From NCBI RefSeq assembly GCF_006874645.1, contig NZ_CP030082.1, positions 434,001 to 498,000 on the forward strand: a stretch of 64,000 nucleotides of DNA, in the 5' to 3' direction. Numbering within the stretch: position 1 is the stretch's first letter; the number at the start of each line of letters is the position of its first letter. The notes beneath the pieces are model-generated. The model was given only the letters and a program-made list of their open reading frames with translations. It was not told where the DNA came from and searched no databases. This stretch comes from Bdellovibrio sp. ZAP7. GTDB lineage: Bacteria > Bdellovibrionota > Bdellovibrionia > Bdellovibrionales > Bdellovibrionaceae. Position numbers and translations under genes: made by a program. Positions 1 to 7,420 of this stretch are shown one piece after another.

Positions 1-75
1 ATGACGAAGGTCTGGATGGGTCCCCCATGGTCCGGTTGCTTTGACTAACGGCTCGTCCAGTGGTTCGATAGAGAT
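1..75. other. Left flank, probably end of a preceding gene
   Basis: Two forward frames run into stops here (at 42-44 and 46-48), so the 3' end of an upstream gene is likely. Too little is present to choose the frame or name a product. The ATG at 76 has only a weak purine-rich element (TAGAG) before it. Confidence 0.3.
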
Positions 76-1389
76 ATGCGTCTGTTGAAGCTTTCCGCTT
101 TATTTGCTACGTCCTTTTTCTTGTCGTCGGTTGCGATGGCTGCAGCATTTACGTCAGTCACCATTGGCGGGGCTTCGTACTATGATCTTACAACAACTCC
201 GACCAAGCCGGTTATCTATGGGGGCTTTGCGGGTTCATGTACGGGTGATGGCAATTCAACTTGCGATAGCTGTACGGGATCTGGACTTACTCCTTGTAAC
301 AAGAATGCCACGTATCCAACTTTGATTCTAACGATCACCTTAACTGCGGATACAACTCTTCCAACGAATGGAACTGTCACAGTTAAGATCGACGACACCT
401 CCGTGCAGTTGAATTCGACACCTTATATTTCAGGAAGTTCGCTGACTGTTAAGATGTTGTGGTCGCAGATTTGTTCCAAAGTTCAAGGCGGTACAACGGA
501 TTGTTCGAATGCTGTGAATTCGGATCTGGTTGTTTCGATTTCGGGTACTGGCACCACAACGACTTCGATCTCTGCAACGATGCAGGTGATTACTTCAGCC
601 GCTACGACAGCGACTTACGCTGATTGTCCGGAGGGCACGCCAGCAACTGCGAATACTGGTTTCTGCCATTTCACGGCATTCCCTGGTGACTCTAAGATTT
701 ATACAGATCCCATCGTGTCTGATGGCTATCCAACCAGCACCTCAGGAATTGACTTCAGAGATTTGATTTTCTTTTATGAAGAACAAATTCCTGCAGATGG
801 AAATGACCCTGCAACGACAGTCGGAAGAATCACGAACGCTTCGCCAACTTCCGTTATACCAGTATCATCAACCGTGTTTCCGCCAGATGTGGATGATCGT
901 TTAACGGGTCTTACAAATGGAAAAACATATTGTGCCGTTATGGCAAACCGTGACTTGGCTGGAAATATTTATTACTTCACTCCAGCAACCGTAGATCCGA
1001 CAACGTTGTGTGCGACACCTGAACCGGTTGTAGGACTACTTGATGATAAACACTGCTTCATCGCAACCGCGGCTTTCGGCAGTGACATGGCTCCTGAAGT
1101 TCAAAGCTTCCGCGAGTTCAGGAACAAATACTTGATCCCATATGCTTGGGGTCAAAATTTCGTTAAAACGTACTATAAATACAGTCCAAAATACGCAGCA
1201 ATGATCTCGCAAAATGAAACCGCTAAAATCGCCGTGCGCGGTGTTTTGTGGCCGTTGTTATTCTTTGCTCGCTTAAGTGTCGCTTTGGGATTCTGGTTCG
1301 CACTTGCAATCACAGTTTTCGGTTGCTTGACGATTTGGGGCTTGTACCGTCGCTTGATCTTGGGAGAAAACGTTCGGGGTGAACTATGA
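76..1389 (+). CDS. Secreted CFI-box protein with C-terminal membrane anchor
   Basis: 437 aa. The N-terminus is a clear signal peptide (charged start, hydrophobic core, cleavage near AMA-A, about residue 23). Residues 25-320 are Thr/Ser/Gly-rich and beta-like with scattered Cys. A CFI-box (CFIATAAFGSDM, residues 327-338) is followed by a FREFRNKYL segment, then a hydrophobic helix near the C-terminus and a basic YRRL tail. CFI-box C-terminal domains are known from surface-anchored proteins of myxobacteria and Bdellovibrio relatives; their exact role is unclear. The stop overlaps the next start in ATGA, so translation is probably coupled to the outer-membrane-type protein downstream. Export and anchoring are well supported; the function is unknown. 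Confidence 0.8.
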   Translation: MRLLKLSALFATSFFLSSVAMAAAFTSVTIGGASYYDLTTTPTKPVIYGGFAGSCTGDGNSTCDSCTGSGLTPCNKNATYPTLILTITLTADTTLPTNGTVTVKIDDTSVQLNSTPYISGSSLTVKMLWSQICSKVQGGTTDCSNAVNSDLVVSISGTGTTTTSISATMQVITSAATTATYADCPEGTPATANTGFCHFTAFPGDSKIYTDPIVSDGYPTSTSGIDFRDLIFFYEEQIPADGNDPATTVGRITNASPTSVIPVSSTVFPPDVDDRLTGLTNGKTYCAVMANRDLAGNIYYFTPATVDPTTLCATPEPVVGLLDDKHCFIATAAFGSDMAPEVQSFREFRNKYLIPYAWGQNFVKTYYKYSPKYAAMISQNETAKIAVRGVLWPLLFFARLSVALGFWFALAITVFGCLTIWGLYRRLILGENVRGEL

Positions 1390-2546
1390 AATCGTTATGG
1401 TTGGTCTTAGTTGCCTTGCTTGCTGTTTCGATTTTTCACACCGCAAATGCCCAAACGAAAACGAAAGAATCAGCTCCTAAAGAGCCACCATTCGTTGAAG
1501 AAAGCGAATTCGATGCTCCACCAGCCGCTTCAGTGGATCCTTTGCAATCTGAAACGGACGATGCTGCAAGTATCGAAAACGAAATTCTGCAAAGTGGTGG
1601 CGAGCCGGTGGCAACTCCGCCGCCTGCTTCCAACACTGTTGATTTAAACAAAGATGTTCCTGAAGCCGGTTCTTCACTTCCAGATGATTTGATCCTTGAA
1701 GACGAAGCTCCAGCGATCGCAGCACCTAATAATGAAATTCCATCCAGCGATGCTCCGATCGAAGAACCAGTCCGCGTAAAACCTGCCCCTGTCGTTTACA
1801 GCAACGAAGTGGTTCGCAAATCTCCATCGGGTGGCGTTGAGTACATTCATCATCCCCAAGCAGCTGTCGGTTTGATTCGTATCGAAAAAGACGGCACCTA
1901 CGTTTATAAAACAAAAGACAAAGGTGAAGTTAAGTCGACTGGTTCCTTCCGTTTCGGCGCGATGGATGCACCGATCATCAAAGCCGCTGACGGCGTGACA
2001 ACATTTGAAACCATGTATTCTGGCCCTTCGGTTCCTGTTTTGACTTTCGAATACGAATGGCAGCCTTTGAAAATCTCCCAGAATTTGAAAGTCCAAGCTG
2101 GTTTCAATTTGATGATGGCAAACGGTAATGGTCGCTTCGCTGAATCTGCTCCCGGCGGCGGAACTCCTCAGGCTGGTGATAAAGCCCGCGAGGAATATAC
2201 TTTTCTAGCAATTCCGTTGAACTTGGGTCTTGCCTATCGTTTCCAATATATGGACCGTCAAGTCTTTGCTCCTTATATCGCGGGCGGCGCATCTTATATT
2301 CCCGTAGTTGAATATCGTGATGACGGTAAAAATACTAACATGGTTGGAACTCCTGCAGGCTTTGGCGGCGGTGGATTGCTCATCAATGTCGGAGCGATGG
2401 ACCGCGAAACTGCATTTACTCTGAGATCTGAGTACGGTGTGACAAATCTTTGGGTCACGTTAGATTATCGATATTTGAAATCTGTTAGTGAAGATGTCGA
2501 CTTCTCATCAAACGTAATTACCGCCGGCGTATCAGTAGACTACTAA
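1386..2546 (+). CDS. Probable outer-membrane beta-barrel protein with acidic Pro/Ala linker
   Basis: 386 aa. Signal peptide ends at about ANA-Q (residue 22). Residues 23-130 are low complexity (Glu, Asp, Pro, Ala, Ser), as in periplasmic spacers. From about residue 195 alternating hydrophobic and polar strands appear (YEWQPLKISQNLKVQAGF, YRFQYMDRQVFAPYIAGGASY), and the chain ends in Val-Asp-Tyr, typical of a barrel with an aromatic end. No named family recognised. The ATGA overlap with the CFI-box gene suggests the pair works together at the envelope. Barrel topology is inferred from the pattern, not demonstrated. Confidence 0.7.
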   Translation: MKSLWLVLVALLAVSIFHTANAQTKTKESAPKEPPFVEESEFDAPPAASVDPLQSETDDAASIENEILQSGGEPVATPPPASNTVDLNKDVPEAGSSLPDDLILEDEAPAIAAPNNEIPSSDAPIEEPVRVKPAPVVYSNEVVRKSPSGGVEYIHHPQAAVGLIRIEKDGTYVYKTKDKGEVKSTGSFRFGAMDAPIIKAADGVTTFETMYSGPSVPVLTFEYEWQPLKISQNLKVQAGFNLMMANGNGRFAESAPGGGTPQAGDKAREEYTFLAIPLNLGLAYRFQYMDRQVFAPYIAGGASYIPVVEYRDDGKNTNMVGTPAGFGGGGLLINVGAMDRETAFTLRSEYGVTNLWVTLDYRYLKSVSEDVDFSSNVITAGVSVDY

Positions 2547-2559
2547 CCGTCGGCCGGTG

Positions 2560-2642
2560 AAAAACGGCCAACTGCTTCGTTGCTCCTCGTCGGCGTACTA
2601 GGAGTACGCCTTCCTCGTCGCGCCTTGCATTTGACCGTTTTT
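2560..2642. repeat. Long imperfect palindrome with AGG loop (dispersed repeat copy 1)
   Basis: The core GGCGTACTAGGAGTACGCC (2592-2610) is a perfect 8-bp stem around AGG. It is nested concentrically inside outer arms AAAAACGGCCA (2560-2570) and TTGACCGTTTTT (2631-2642). A second copy with the same design and similar right-hand text (CTTCCTCnT, CGCCTTG) lies at 39463-39562. Confidence 0.7.
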
Positions 2643-2671
2643 GACCAGCCTCATTGGCGTCCGGAGTGTGG

Positions 2672-2771
2672 GCTCCTTGCTTTCGCAAGTCGCGGATCGG
2701 GGGCGGGAGAGCTCCTTGCCTTCGCAAGTCGCGGATCGGGAGCGGGGAGGGCTCCTTGCTTCGCAAGTCGC
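2672..2771. repeat. Three tandem units of about 40 bp
   Basis: Units beginning GCTCCTTGC and continuing TTCGCAAGTCGCGGATCGGG start at 2672, 2711 and 2751; the third is cut short after the CGCAAGTCGC part. Each contains the small hairpin TTGCnTTCGCAA. The 2547-2912 gap holds this array and the palindrome at 2560-2642; no gene is supported there. Confidence 0.8.
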
Positions 2772-2912
2772 AGTTTGATGACAATTTTGCAATTTCTGCC
2801 TCCGCTGCGGAGGTGCGGCCGTCCGCACTTTTTTCAGCCTGTTTAATTAGCTTCGAATTTTTGGGATCTTTTGTTCGTTGTAGTCCGTTATTCGAATCTA
2901 CAACGAGGCTTT

Positions 2913-3770
2913 TTATTTTTTGTTTTCGAAATGCATTAGGTAGGTGCCCAATTGGACTATTTCGTTGCAGTCTTTTTGGTTTTGCGACCAGGCTATGATT
3001 TCGTCTTGGAATTGGCGGATTTTTTCTTGGAGTTCTCCGAGTTTTTCTTTTGGGATGGGGATGTTTAGTAACCCCAGCTCCTGATTTTTGTAACCCAGCT
3101 TTTCGATGTTTTGCGACCATACTTTGAGCGTTTGTGCGTGGTATTCTTGCATGACATCGTGATTGAAGATATCGATGCCCGTATCTAGCACCGGATCACA
3201 CTGTTCGTATTTGCCGGAATTGTTTTTCAAATAACCTGCATTCAACAAAAACTTTAGTGAGCGCTCGGCTTCATCGGGATTTATGATTCCGCTCATTCTT
3301 TTTGAAATGTATTCTCCGCTTGGTTCGAAATCATTCAGCAAAGTCATTTCTCTGACTAGCAGATGATACCATTTACTTAAAATATCTCTGGCATCTTCTT
3401 GTACGAATTGGGCCAACAATTTCTTTAGGCAGGCGTGAATGTTTTTTTGGGCTTTTACGCGATCCTCATCATTCTCGGCATTTTGCAGGCGAATCAAAGC
3501 TTCAAAGTAATTTACTTCCTTCGCATTCAGCTTCAACGCTTCCGCCAAACGACGACCTGTGGTCTCGGTCAGATTGCGCTTTTCCTGAATCACCAATTGT
3601 AAATAGTTCGGACTTTTTAAACCCACCAAACTTGCAAACTGCCGATACGAAAATCCCGAGCGCAAAGATTTTTTATAATCAAAAAAATCACGCAAGAAAG
3701 CGCGGTAACAAGTGTACCGCGCTATTTCTGGATATTTATTTGCTGGTTTTGCCTGAACAGCTACTTCCAT
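2913..3770 (-). CDS. TIGR02147 / DUF4423 family protein
   Basis: About 285 aa. The N-terminal part (YTCYRAFLRDFFDYKK, then SYRQFASLVGLKSPNYL and a VIQEKRNLTETTGRRLA segment) matches the TIGR02147 family, an expanded family in Fibrobacter and Bdellovibrio with a helix-turn-helix-like start and a DUF4423 body. The DUF4423 part follows with the motif DILSKWYHLLVREMTLL. A regulatory role is inferred from the helix-turn-helix look only. ATG at 3770 is preferred; an in-frame GTG at 3776 is possible. It overlaps the end of the upstream gene by 10 bp, so it is the last gene of a leftward trio. The last 70 or so codons are unusually C/A-ending compared with the rest. Confidence 0.85.
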   Translation of the reverse strand: MEVAVQAKPANKYPEIARYTCYRAFLRDFFDYKKSLRSGFSYRQFASLVGLKSPNYLQLVIQEKRNLTETTGRRLAEALKLNAKEVNYFEALIRLQNAENDEDRVKAQKNIHACLKKLLAQFVQEDARDILSKWYHLLVREMTLLNDFEPSGEYISKRMSGIINPDEAERSLKFLLNAGYLKNNSGKYEQCDPVLDTGIDIFNHDVMQEYHAQTLKVWSQNIEKLGYKNQELGLLNIPIPKEKLGELQEKIRQFQDEIIAWSQNQKDCNEIVQLGTYLMHFENKK

Positions 3771-4264
3771 GAACACTCACTGGTGATTTTCAATGTTGCA
3801 AGAACCTTGTCCATCGCACGATTCGTATCGGGAGAGTCGGTGCCTTTCATGACGAATCCTTTGCCGTGGCCCCAGGTAACGATGTATGCAACTACGCCAG
3901 AAGTGCGCTGTTTCAATGTCAGATCGCATTGGGCTTTTTTTACTTCTTGCCACTGGCTTTTTTCAAAACGGTCAGTAAGTTGTTTTTTTGAAAGAGCGGT
4001 AGCGTTTGTAAACTCATCTGCAAATTCAGAGATCTCAAAGTATTGAGTGCCCGTTGAAAATGATTTTGTCTGGCGAATCGGTCCAATGGGACCCGAGCAT
4101 CGAACCATTTGTTCTGAAGACTGAGTGGTCACGAACAGACTTTCAATAGACGCTTCAAATCCTGATCTTAAGCTTCTGACCTTGCCGCCACCTACTCTGG
4201 AGACGGCATGACTGGTTGTGCTCGCCAATAGGATAGCTAAAAGTATTGGGCGTTTCATGCTCAT
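3761..4264 (-). CDS. Secreted hypothetical protein
   Basis: 167 aa. Signal peptide (MSMKRPILLAILLAS, cleavage near SHA) then a mixed alpha/beta body with Cys at the ends (MVRCSGPIG, KAQCDLTL, SECSWK). No family recognised. It sits 2 bp after the preceding secreted protein gene and overlaps the TIGR02147 gene, so the three are very likely one operon read leftward from about 4812. A second Met two codons in (4258) is an alternative start. Confidence 0.7.
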   Translation of the reverse strand: MSMKRPILLAILLASTTSHAVSRVGGGKVRSLRSGFEASIESLFVTTQSSEQMVRCSGPIGPIRQTKSFSTGTQYFEISEFADEFTNATALSKKQLTDRFEKSQWQEVKKAQCDLTLKQRTSGVVAYIVTWGHGKGFVMKGTDSPDTNRAMDKVLATLKITSECSWK

Positions 4265-4266
4265 AG

Positions 4267-4812
4267 CTACAGCCCAATGAATTCTACAGAAGCATTAATT
4301 TTTTCTGGTGGAGGAGTTGTGCAGCCGCTGCTGTCACAAATGGATTCTTCCTTTGGTCCGAGAGTGGTCATCAGACTATTACTATTTAAATCCTTCGATT
4401 GAATCATGGTGGAGAAATGGGTTGTAATTTTTTGAGTCTTTTTATCGGTTAGAAGGAAGCCGGTGCTAAAGGTAAGAACATCGTAATTTTCTTCGTCAGT
4501 GTAATCGCGGTTAACGAAGGCCGTGGCCGTAATAAGAGCTGTGACTTTTTTTCCGTTGTAAGTGGAGTCGCAGGAAATACTAAAATTTTCCCAGTTTGTC
4601 GGTTCCGTAGGTTGACGCCAGTCCCAAACATCGATTTGCTGTTGGTTGTCGCAGACTTTTTCAGCGGTATACTCGTACATATCCCCCACTTTTTTAAGTT
4701 CCGTTCGAAACACTGAAACTTTAATTAGTGCGCGACGATAAACGGGTTTAGTGGGCTTCGCAAAAGATACGCAAGCAATCAGCAACGTCATAAGACCAAT
4801 AAATAATTTCAT
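4267..4812 (-). CDS. Secreted hypothetical protein
   Basis: 181 aa. Signal peptide MKLFIGLMTLLIACVSFA then a basic, beta-rich domain with four Cys (KVCDNQQ, SISCDST, ESICDSSGCTTPPP). The CDSSGC pair and ISCDST region suggest disulphides in the periplasm. No family recognised. First gene of the leftward trio; the intergenic space toward truA (4813-5030) holds a perfect palindrome that could be its operator. Confidence 0.7.
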   Translation of the reverse strand: MKLFIGLMTLLIACVSFAKPTKPVYRRALIKVSVFRTELKKVGDMYEYTAEKVCDNQQQIDVWDWRQPTEPTNWENFSISCDSTYNGKKVTALITATAFVNRDYTDEENYDVLTFSTGFLLTDKKTQKITTHFSTMIQSKDLNSNSLMTTLGPKEESICDSSGCTTPPPEKINASVEFIGL

Positions 4813-4917
4813 AAAGACCTCGCGGTTAAATTTAAACTATAAATCAAAAATTTGGTGGCGCCTGAAGATGAGGCTAACTCACCCAACCGGGGAGTCAATC
4901 GAAGCAGAATACATTAT

Positions 4918-4934
4918 GAAGACATCCTGTCTTC
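4918..4934. promoter_or_regulatory. Perfect 17-bp palindrome, possible operator
   Basis: GAAGACATCCTGTCTTC is a perfect inverted repeat (7-bp arms, TCC centre) between the divergent secreted-protein operon and truA. It shares the half-sites GACA-N3-TGTC with the palindrome at 23240-23254. Confidence 0.45.
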
Positions 4935-5030
4935 ACTCGACCGTCACAAACCCCTGAAAAATCTGCCGCGCGATGCACGCGTGACAGCAAATAGATGCTT
5001 GGCTCCCTTTTGTGTGTTAAATCCCTGCGC

Positions 5031-5822
5031 ATGGAAAAGACCAAAGTTAAATTCACAGTCTCTTACGACGGCACAGGTTACTGTGGCTGGCAGAAACAGA
5101 AGCCCGAAGATCAGGTTTCTGTGGCACAGGTGATTGAGAAAGCTTTGTCGCGTATCTTTAACGAACCGATTCATCTGTTCGCTTCGGGGCGCACAGATGC
5201 CGGGGTTCATGCCCTGAATCAGGTCTGCCACTTCACGACGTCCCGTAAATTGGATCCCGCTAAGAAATGGGATCTTTGCTGGGCCCTTAATTCTCAGCTA
5301 CCTCCAGGAATCGTAGTAAAAAAGGCATGGATTGCGCCCGATGATTTCCACGCGACTCTTTCCGCAACTCATAAGACATATAGATATCTGATGCTGAATA
5401 CTCCTCGCCCGAGCGCCCATATGAATCGCCATGCCGGGTGGGAGCGTCTGCCTATCGATATCGAGCATTTGCAAGCCAGTTCTAAGTTTCTCTTGGGAAA
5501 TCAGGACTTTAAGAGCTTTCAATCGGTCGGAACCCCGGTCAAAGACACCATCCGCGAGATCTATCAGGCGGACTGGGAGTGGCGTAAACCGGGGCTTTTG
5601 CAGTTCACGGTGACCGGTAGTGGTTTCCTGAAACAGATGGTTCGCAATATCGTAGGCACCTCTTTGCTTTTAGAAAAGCAGGGGCTAAGTACTGAGAATA
5701 TGAAGGGAATTATCGAGGCTAAGGATCGCGCTAAGGCCGGTCCCCCAGCTCCCGCTCAGGGCCTGTACCTCATGCGAGTTTATTATCCTAAGGACCTTGA
5801 CAATAGGTGCCTAGAACTTTAA
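5031..5822 (+). CDS. truA: tRNA pseudouridine(38-40) synthase TruA
   Basis: 263 aa from ATG 5031. It converts uridines 38-40 of the tRNA anticodon arm to pseudouridine. The catalytic motif ASGRTDAGVHAL carries Asp56, and the family start FTVSYDGTGYCGWQKQ is intact. Later family blocks NSQLPPGIVV, DDFHATLSATHKTYRYLM and GSGFLKQMVRNIVGT are also present. An in-frame ATG at 4995 would add 12 residues before the conserved start and is not preferred. It lies directly upstream of rplM-rpsI, a widely conserved order. Confidence 0.95.
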   Translation: MEKTKVKFTVSYDGTGYCGWQKQKPEDQVSVAQVIEKALSRIFNEPIHLFASGRTDAGVHALNQVCHFTTSRKLDPAKKWDLCWALNSQLPPGIVVKKAWIAPDDFHATLSATHKTYRYLMLNTPRPSAHMNRHAGWERLPIDIEHLQASSKFLLGNQDFKSFQSVGTPVKDTIREIYQADWEWRKPGLLQFTVTGSGFLKQMVRNIVGTSLLLEKQGLSTENMKGIIEAKDRAKAGPPAPAQGLYLMRVYYPKDLDNRCLEL

Positions 5823-5937
5823 AACATCCCTTCCCGCAAACATAGTGTAAGAGCCCGTTGTTAAACTCAAACATCATATTTGCCGAATGCCTGGACGGTA
5901 AACCCAAGTATTCAAAAAGAAAACTGGAGACTCTCAA

Positions 5938-6378
5938 ATGAAAACTTTCAATGCAAAAGCAGAAGAAGTTGAAAGAAAATGGTGGATCGTTGATGCCGCT
6001 GACCAAAAAGTTGGTCGTGTTGCAACTCGTATCGCTACTATTCTTCGTGGTAAAAACAAAGCTATCTACACTCCGAACGTAGACACTGGTGACTTCGTTA
6101 TCGTGATCAATACGGACAAGATGGAACTTTCTGGAACTAAATGGGATGACAAAACGTACTACCGTCACAGCCGTTTCTTTGGTTCAATGAAAGAAATGAC
6201 AGCAGCTCAAGCGAAAGTGAAAGATTCAACTTTCATCATTCACGAAGCTGTTCGCGGTATGCTTCCAACAAACAAGCTATCTCGTCATGTCATCATGAAA
6301 ATGAAAACTTACACTGGCGCAGAGCACCCTCATGCAGCTCAAAAACCAGAACTTCTAACACTTCCAACTAAGAAGTAA
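5938..6378 (+). CDS. rplM: 50S ribosomal protein L13
   Basis: 146 aa, normal length. Family blocks are intact: WWIVDAADQKVGRVATRIA, IYTPNVDTGDFVIVIN, YYRHSRFFGSM, AVRGMLPTNKLSR. It binds 23S rRNA early in large-subunit assembly. The start has a good ribosome site (CTGGAG) upstream, and there is a 115-bp leader after truA. It is cotranscribed with rpsI, 16 bp downstream. Confidence 0.98.
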   Translation: MKTFNAKAEEVERKWWIVDAADQKVGRVATRIATILRGKNKAIYTPNVDTGDFVIVINTDKMELSGTKWDDKTYYRHSRFFGSMKEMTAAQAKVKDSTFIIHEAVRGMLPTNKLSRHVIMKMKTYTGAEHPHAAQKPELLTLPTKK

Positions 6379-6394
6379 TTGGAGAGGATAGAAT

Positions 6395-6793
6395 ATGGCA
6401 GCAGCAGAAAAATTCTTTTATGCAACTGGAAGAAGAAAAACGTCATCAGCACGTGTTTTCTTGAAGCCTGGTAAAGGCACTATCACTATCAACGGTAAAA
6501 AATCTGAAGACTACCTTAGCCGTATGCAATCTCGCATGGTTATCGTACAGCCTTTGGATCTTTTGAACCAAATCGGTAAGTTCGACGCAAACATCACTGT
6601 AGCAGGTGGTGGTGAGTCTGGACAAGCTGGTGCGATCCGTTTGGGTATCACTCGTGCATTGATCGCTTTCAACCCAGAGTTCAAAGGAACTCTTAAGAAA
6701 GCTGGATTCATCACTCGTGACCCTCGTATGGTTGAGCGTAAAAAATACGGTAAAGCCGGCGCTCGTCGTAGATTCCAATACTCTAAACGTTAA
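6395..6793 (+). CDS. rpsI: 30S ribosomal protein S9
   Basis: 132 aa, normal length. It starts with the family sequence [19 protein letters not shown] and ends with the invariant basic tail RRRFQYSKR that reaches the ribosomal P site. The ribosome site GGAGAGG precedes the ATG. It is the last gene of truA-rplM-rpsI and is followed by a strong terminator. Confidence 0.98.
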   Translation: MAAAEKFFYATGRRKTSSARVFLKPGKGTITINGKKSEDYLSRMQSRMVIVQPLDLLNQIGKFDANITVAGGGESGQAGAIRLGITRALIAFNPEFKGTLKKAGFITRDPRMVERKKYGKAGARRRFQYSKR

Positions 6794-6824
6794 AATTTGG
6801 AGTGTCCGAATCTGGACCAGAATC

Positions 6825-6854
6825 AAAAAGGGAGCCTTTGGCTCCCTTTTTTTA
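6825..6854 (+). terminator. Intrinsic terminator after rpsI
   Basis: Stem AAAGGGAGCC with GGCTCCCTTT around a TTT loop, followed by a T run. Confidence 0.95.
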
Positions 6855-6928
6855 TTTGTTTAATGACGACCCTGTAATTGGGGTGCTCTTTAAATTGATG
6901 GTAATTTCATTCTCGCAGCTGAGGATCT

Positions 6929-7387
6929 ATGAAGTTATCAAAATATCTTTTCTCTCTCATCTCTCTATTGTTTTTCCACTCCATCGCTCAAGCCTCTCCG
7001 GTGAATGACACGGGAACGGGTATTGTTGCGCGAGCAGGAGACTGTGGGGCATTGAATGTTCAAGAAGCTTACTTCACCTGGTTCGGGTTTCATGGGTCTT
7101 TAGGGAAGGCCTTGATTATTAAGGCGCAAATTCGCAATGATGCTTTTGAAAAGATCGTGCGGATCACTCACGGTCGCGGCTCGGTTGAGGTTGCTGAAAA
7201 TTCGCCGTCAGCACGCCGTCTGCGTATCGAGTATCAAGGGCAAATAGGGAATATGGATCAAGTTGAGTTGACGGATCGAACAATCGGCATGGAGCTGTCA
7301 GGACTTTATATAATGTCTGTGACGATGGCTGGAGTGACTTCGGAATGTGTCTTTCAAGTGGATCGGAAGATAGCAGAGGTTAGATAA
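6929..7387 (+). CDS. Secreted hypothetical protein
   Basis: 152 aa. Signal peptide MKLSKYLFSLISLLFFHSIAQA, cleavage before SPVND. The mature part is beta-rich with two Cys (GDCGALN, SECVFQV) that could pair. No family recognised. Ribosome site TGAGGATCT lies just upstream. A single gene between two terminators. Confidence 0.75.
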   Translation: MKLSKYLFSLISLLFFHSIAQASPVNDTGTGIVARAGDCGALNVQEAYFTWFGFHGSLGKALIIKAQIRNDAFEKIVRITHGRGSVEVAENSPSARRLRIEYQGQIGNMDQVELTDRTIGMELSGLYIMSVTMAGVTSECVFQVDRKIAEVR

Positions 7388-7417
7388 AAAAAGGCGGGAA
7401 GAACCCGCCTTTTTTGT
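7386..7417. terminator. Bidirectional terminator
   Basis: AAGGCGGG / CCCGCCTT stem with A-rich and T-rich flanks. It serves the rightward secreted gene and the leftward prolyl oligopeptidase, which converge here. Confidence 0.95.
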
Positions 7418-7420
7418 TTT

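Noticed and set aside
2518-3120. Minus-strand frame over the repeat gap (200 codons)
   Set aside because: It runs through tandem repeats and the end of the TIGR02147 gene in another frame; low-complexity Arg/Lys-rich product.
5823-5937. L13 autoregulatory leader before rplM
   Set aside because: The 115-bp space could hold one, but I see no convincing conserved stem.
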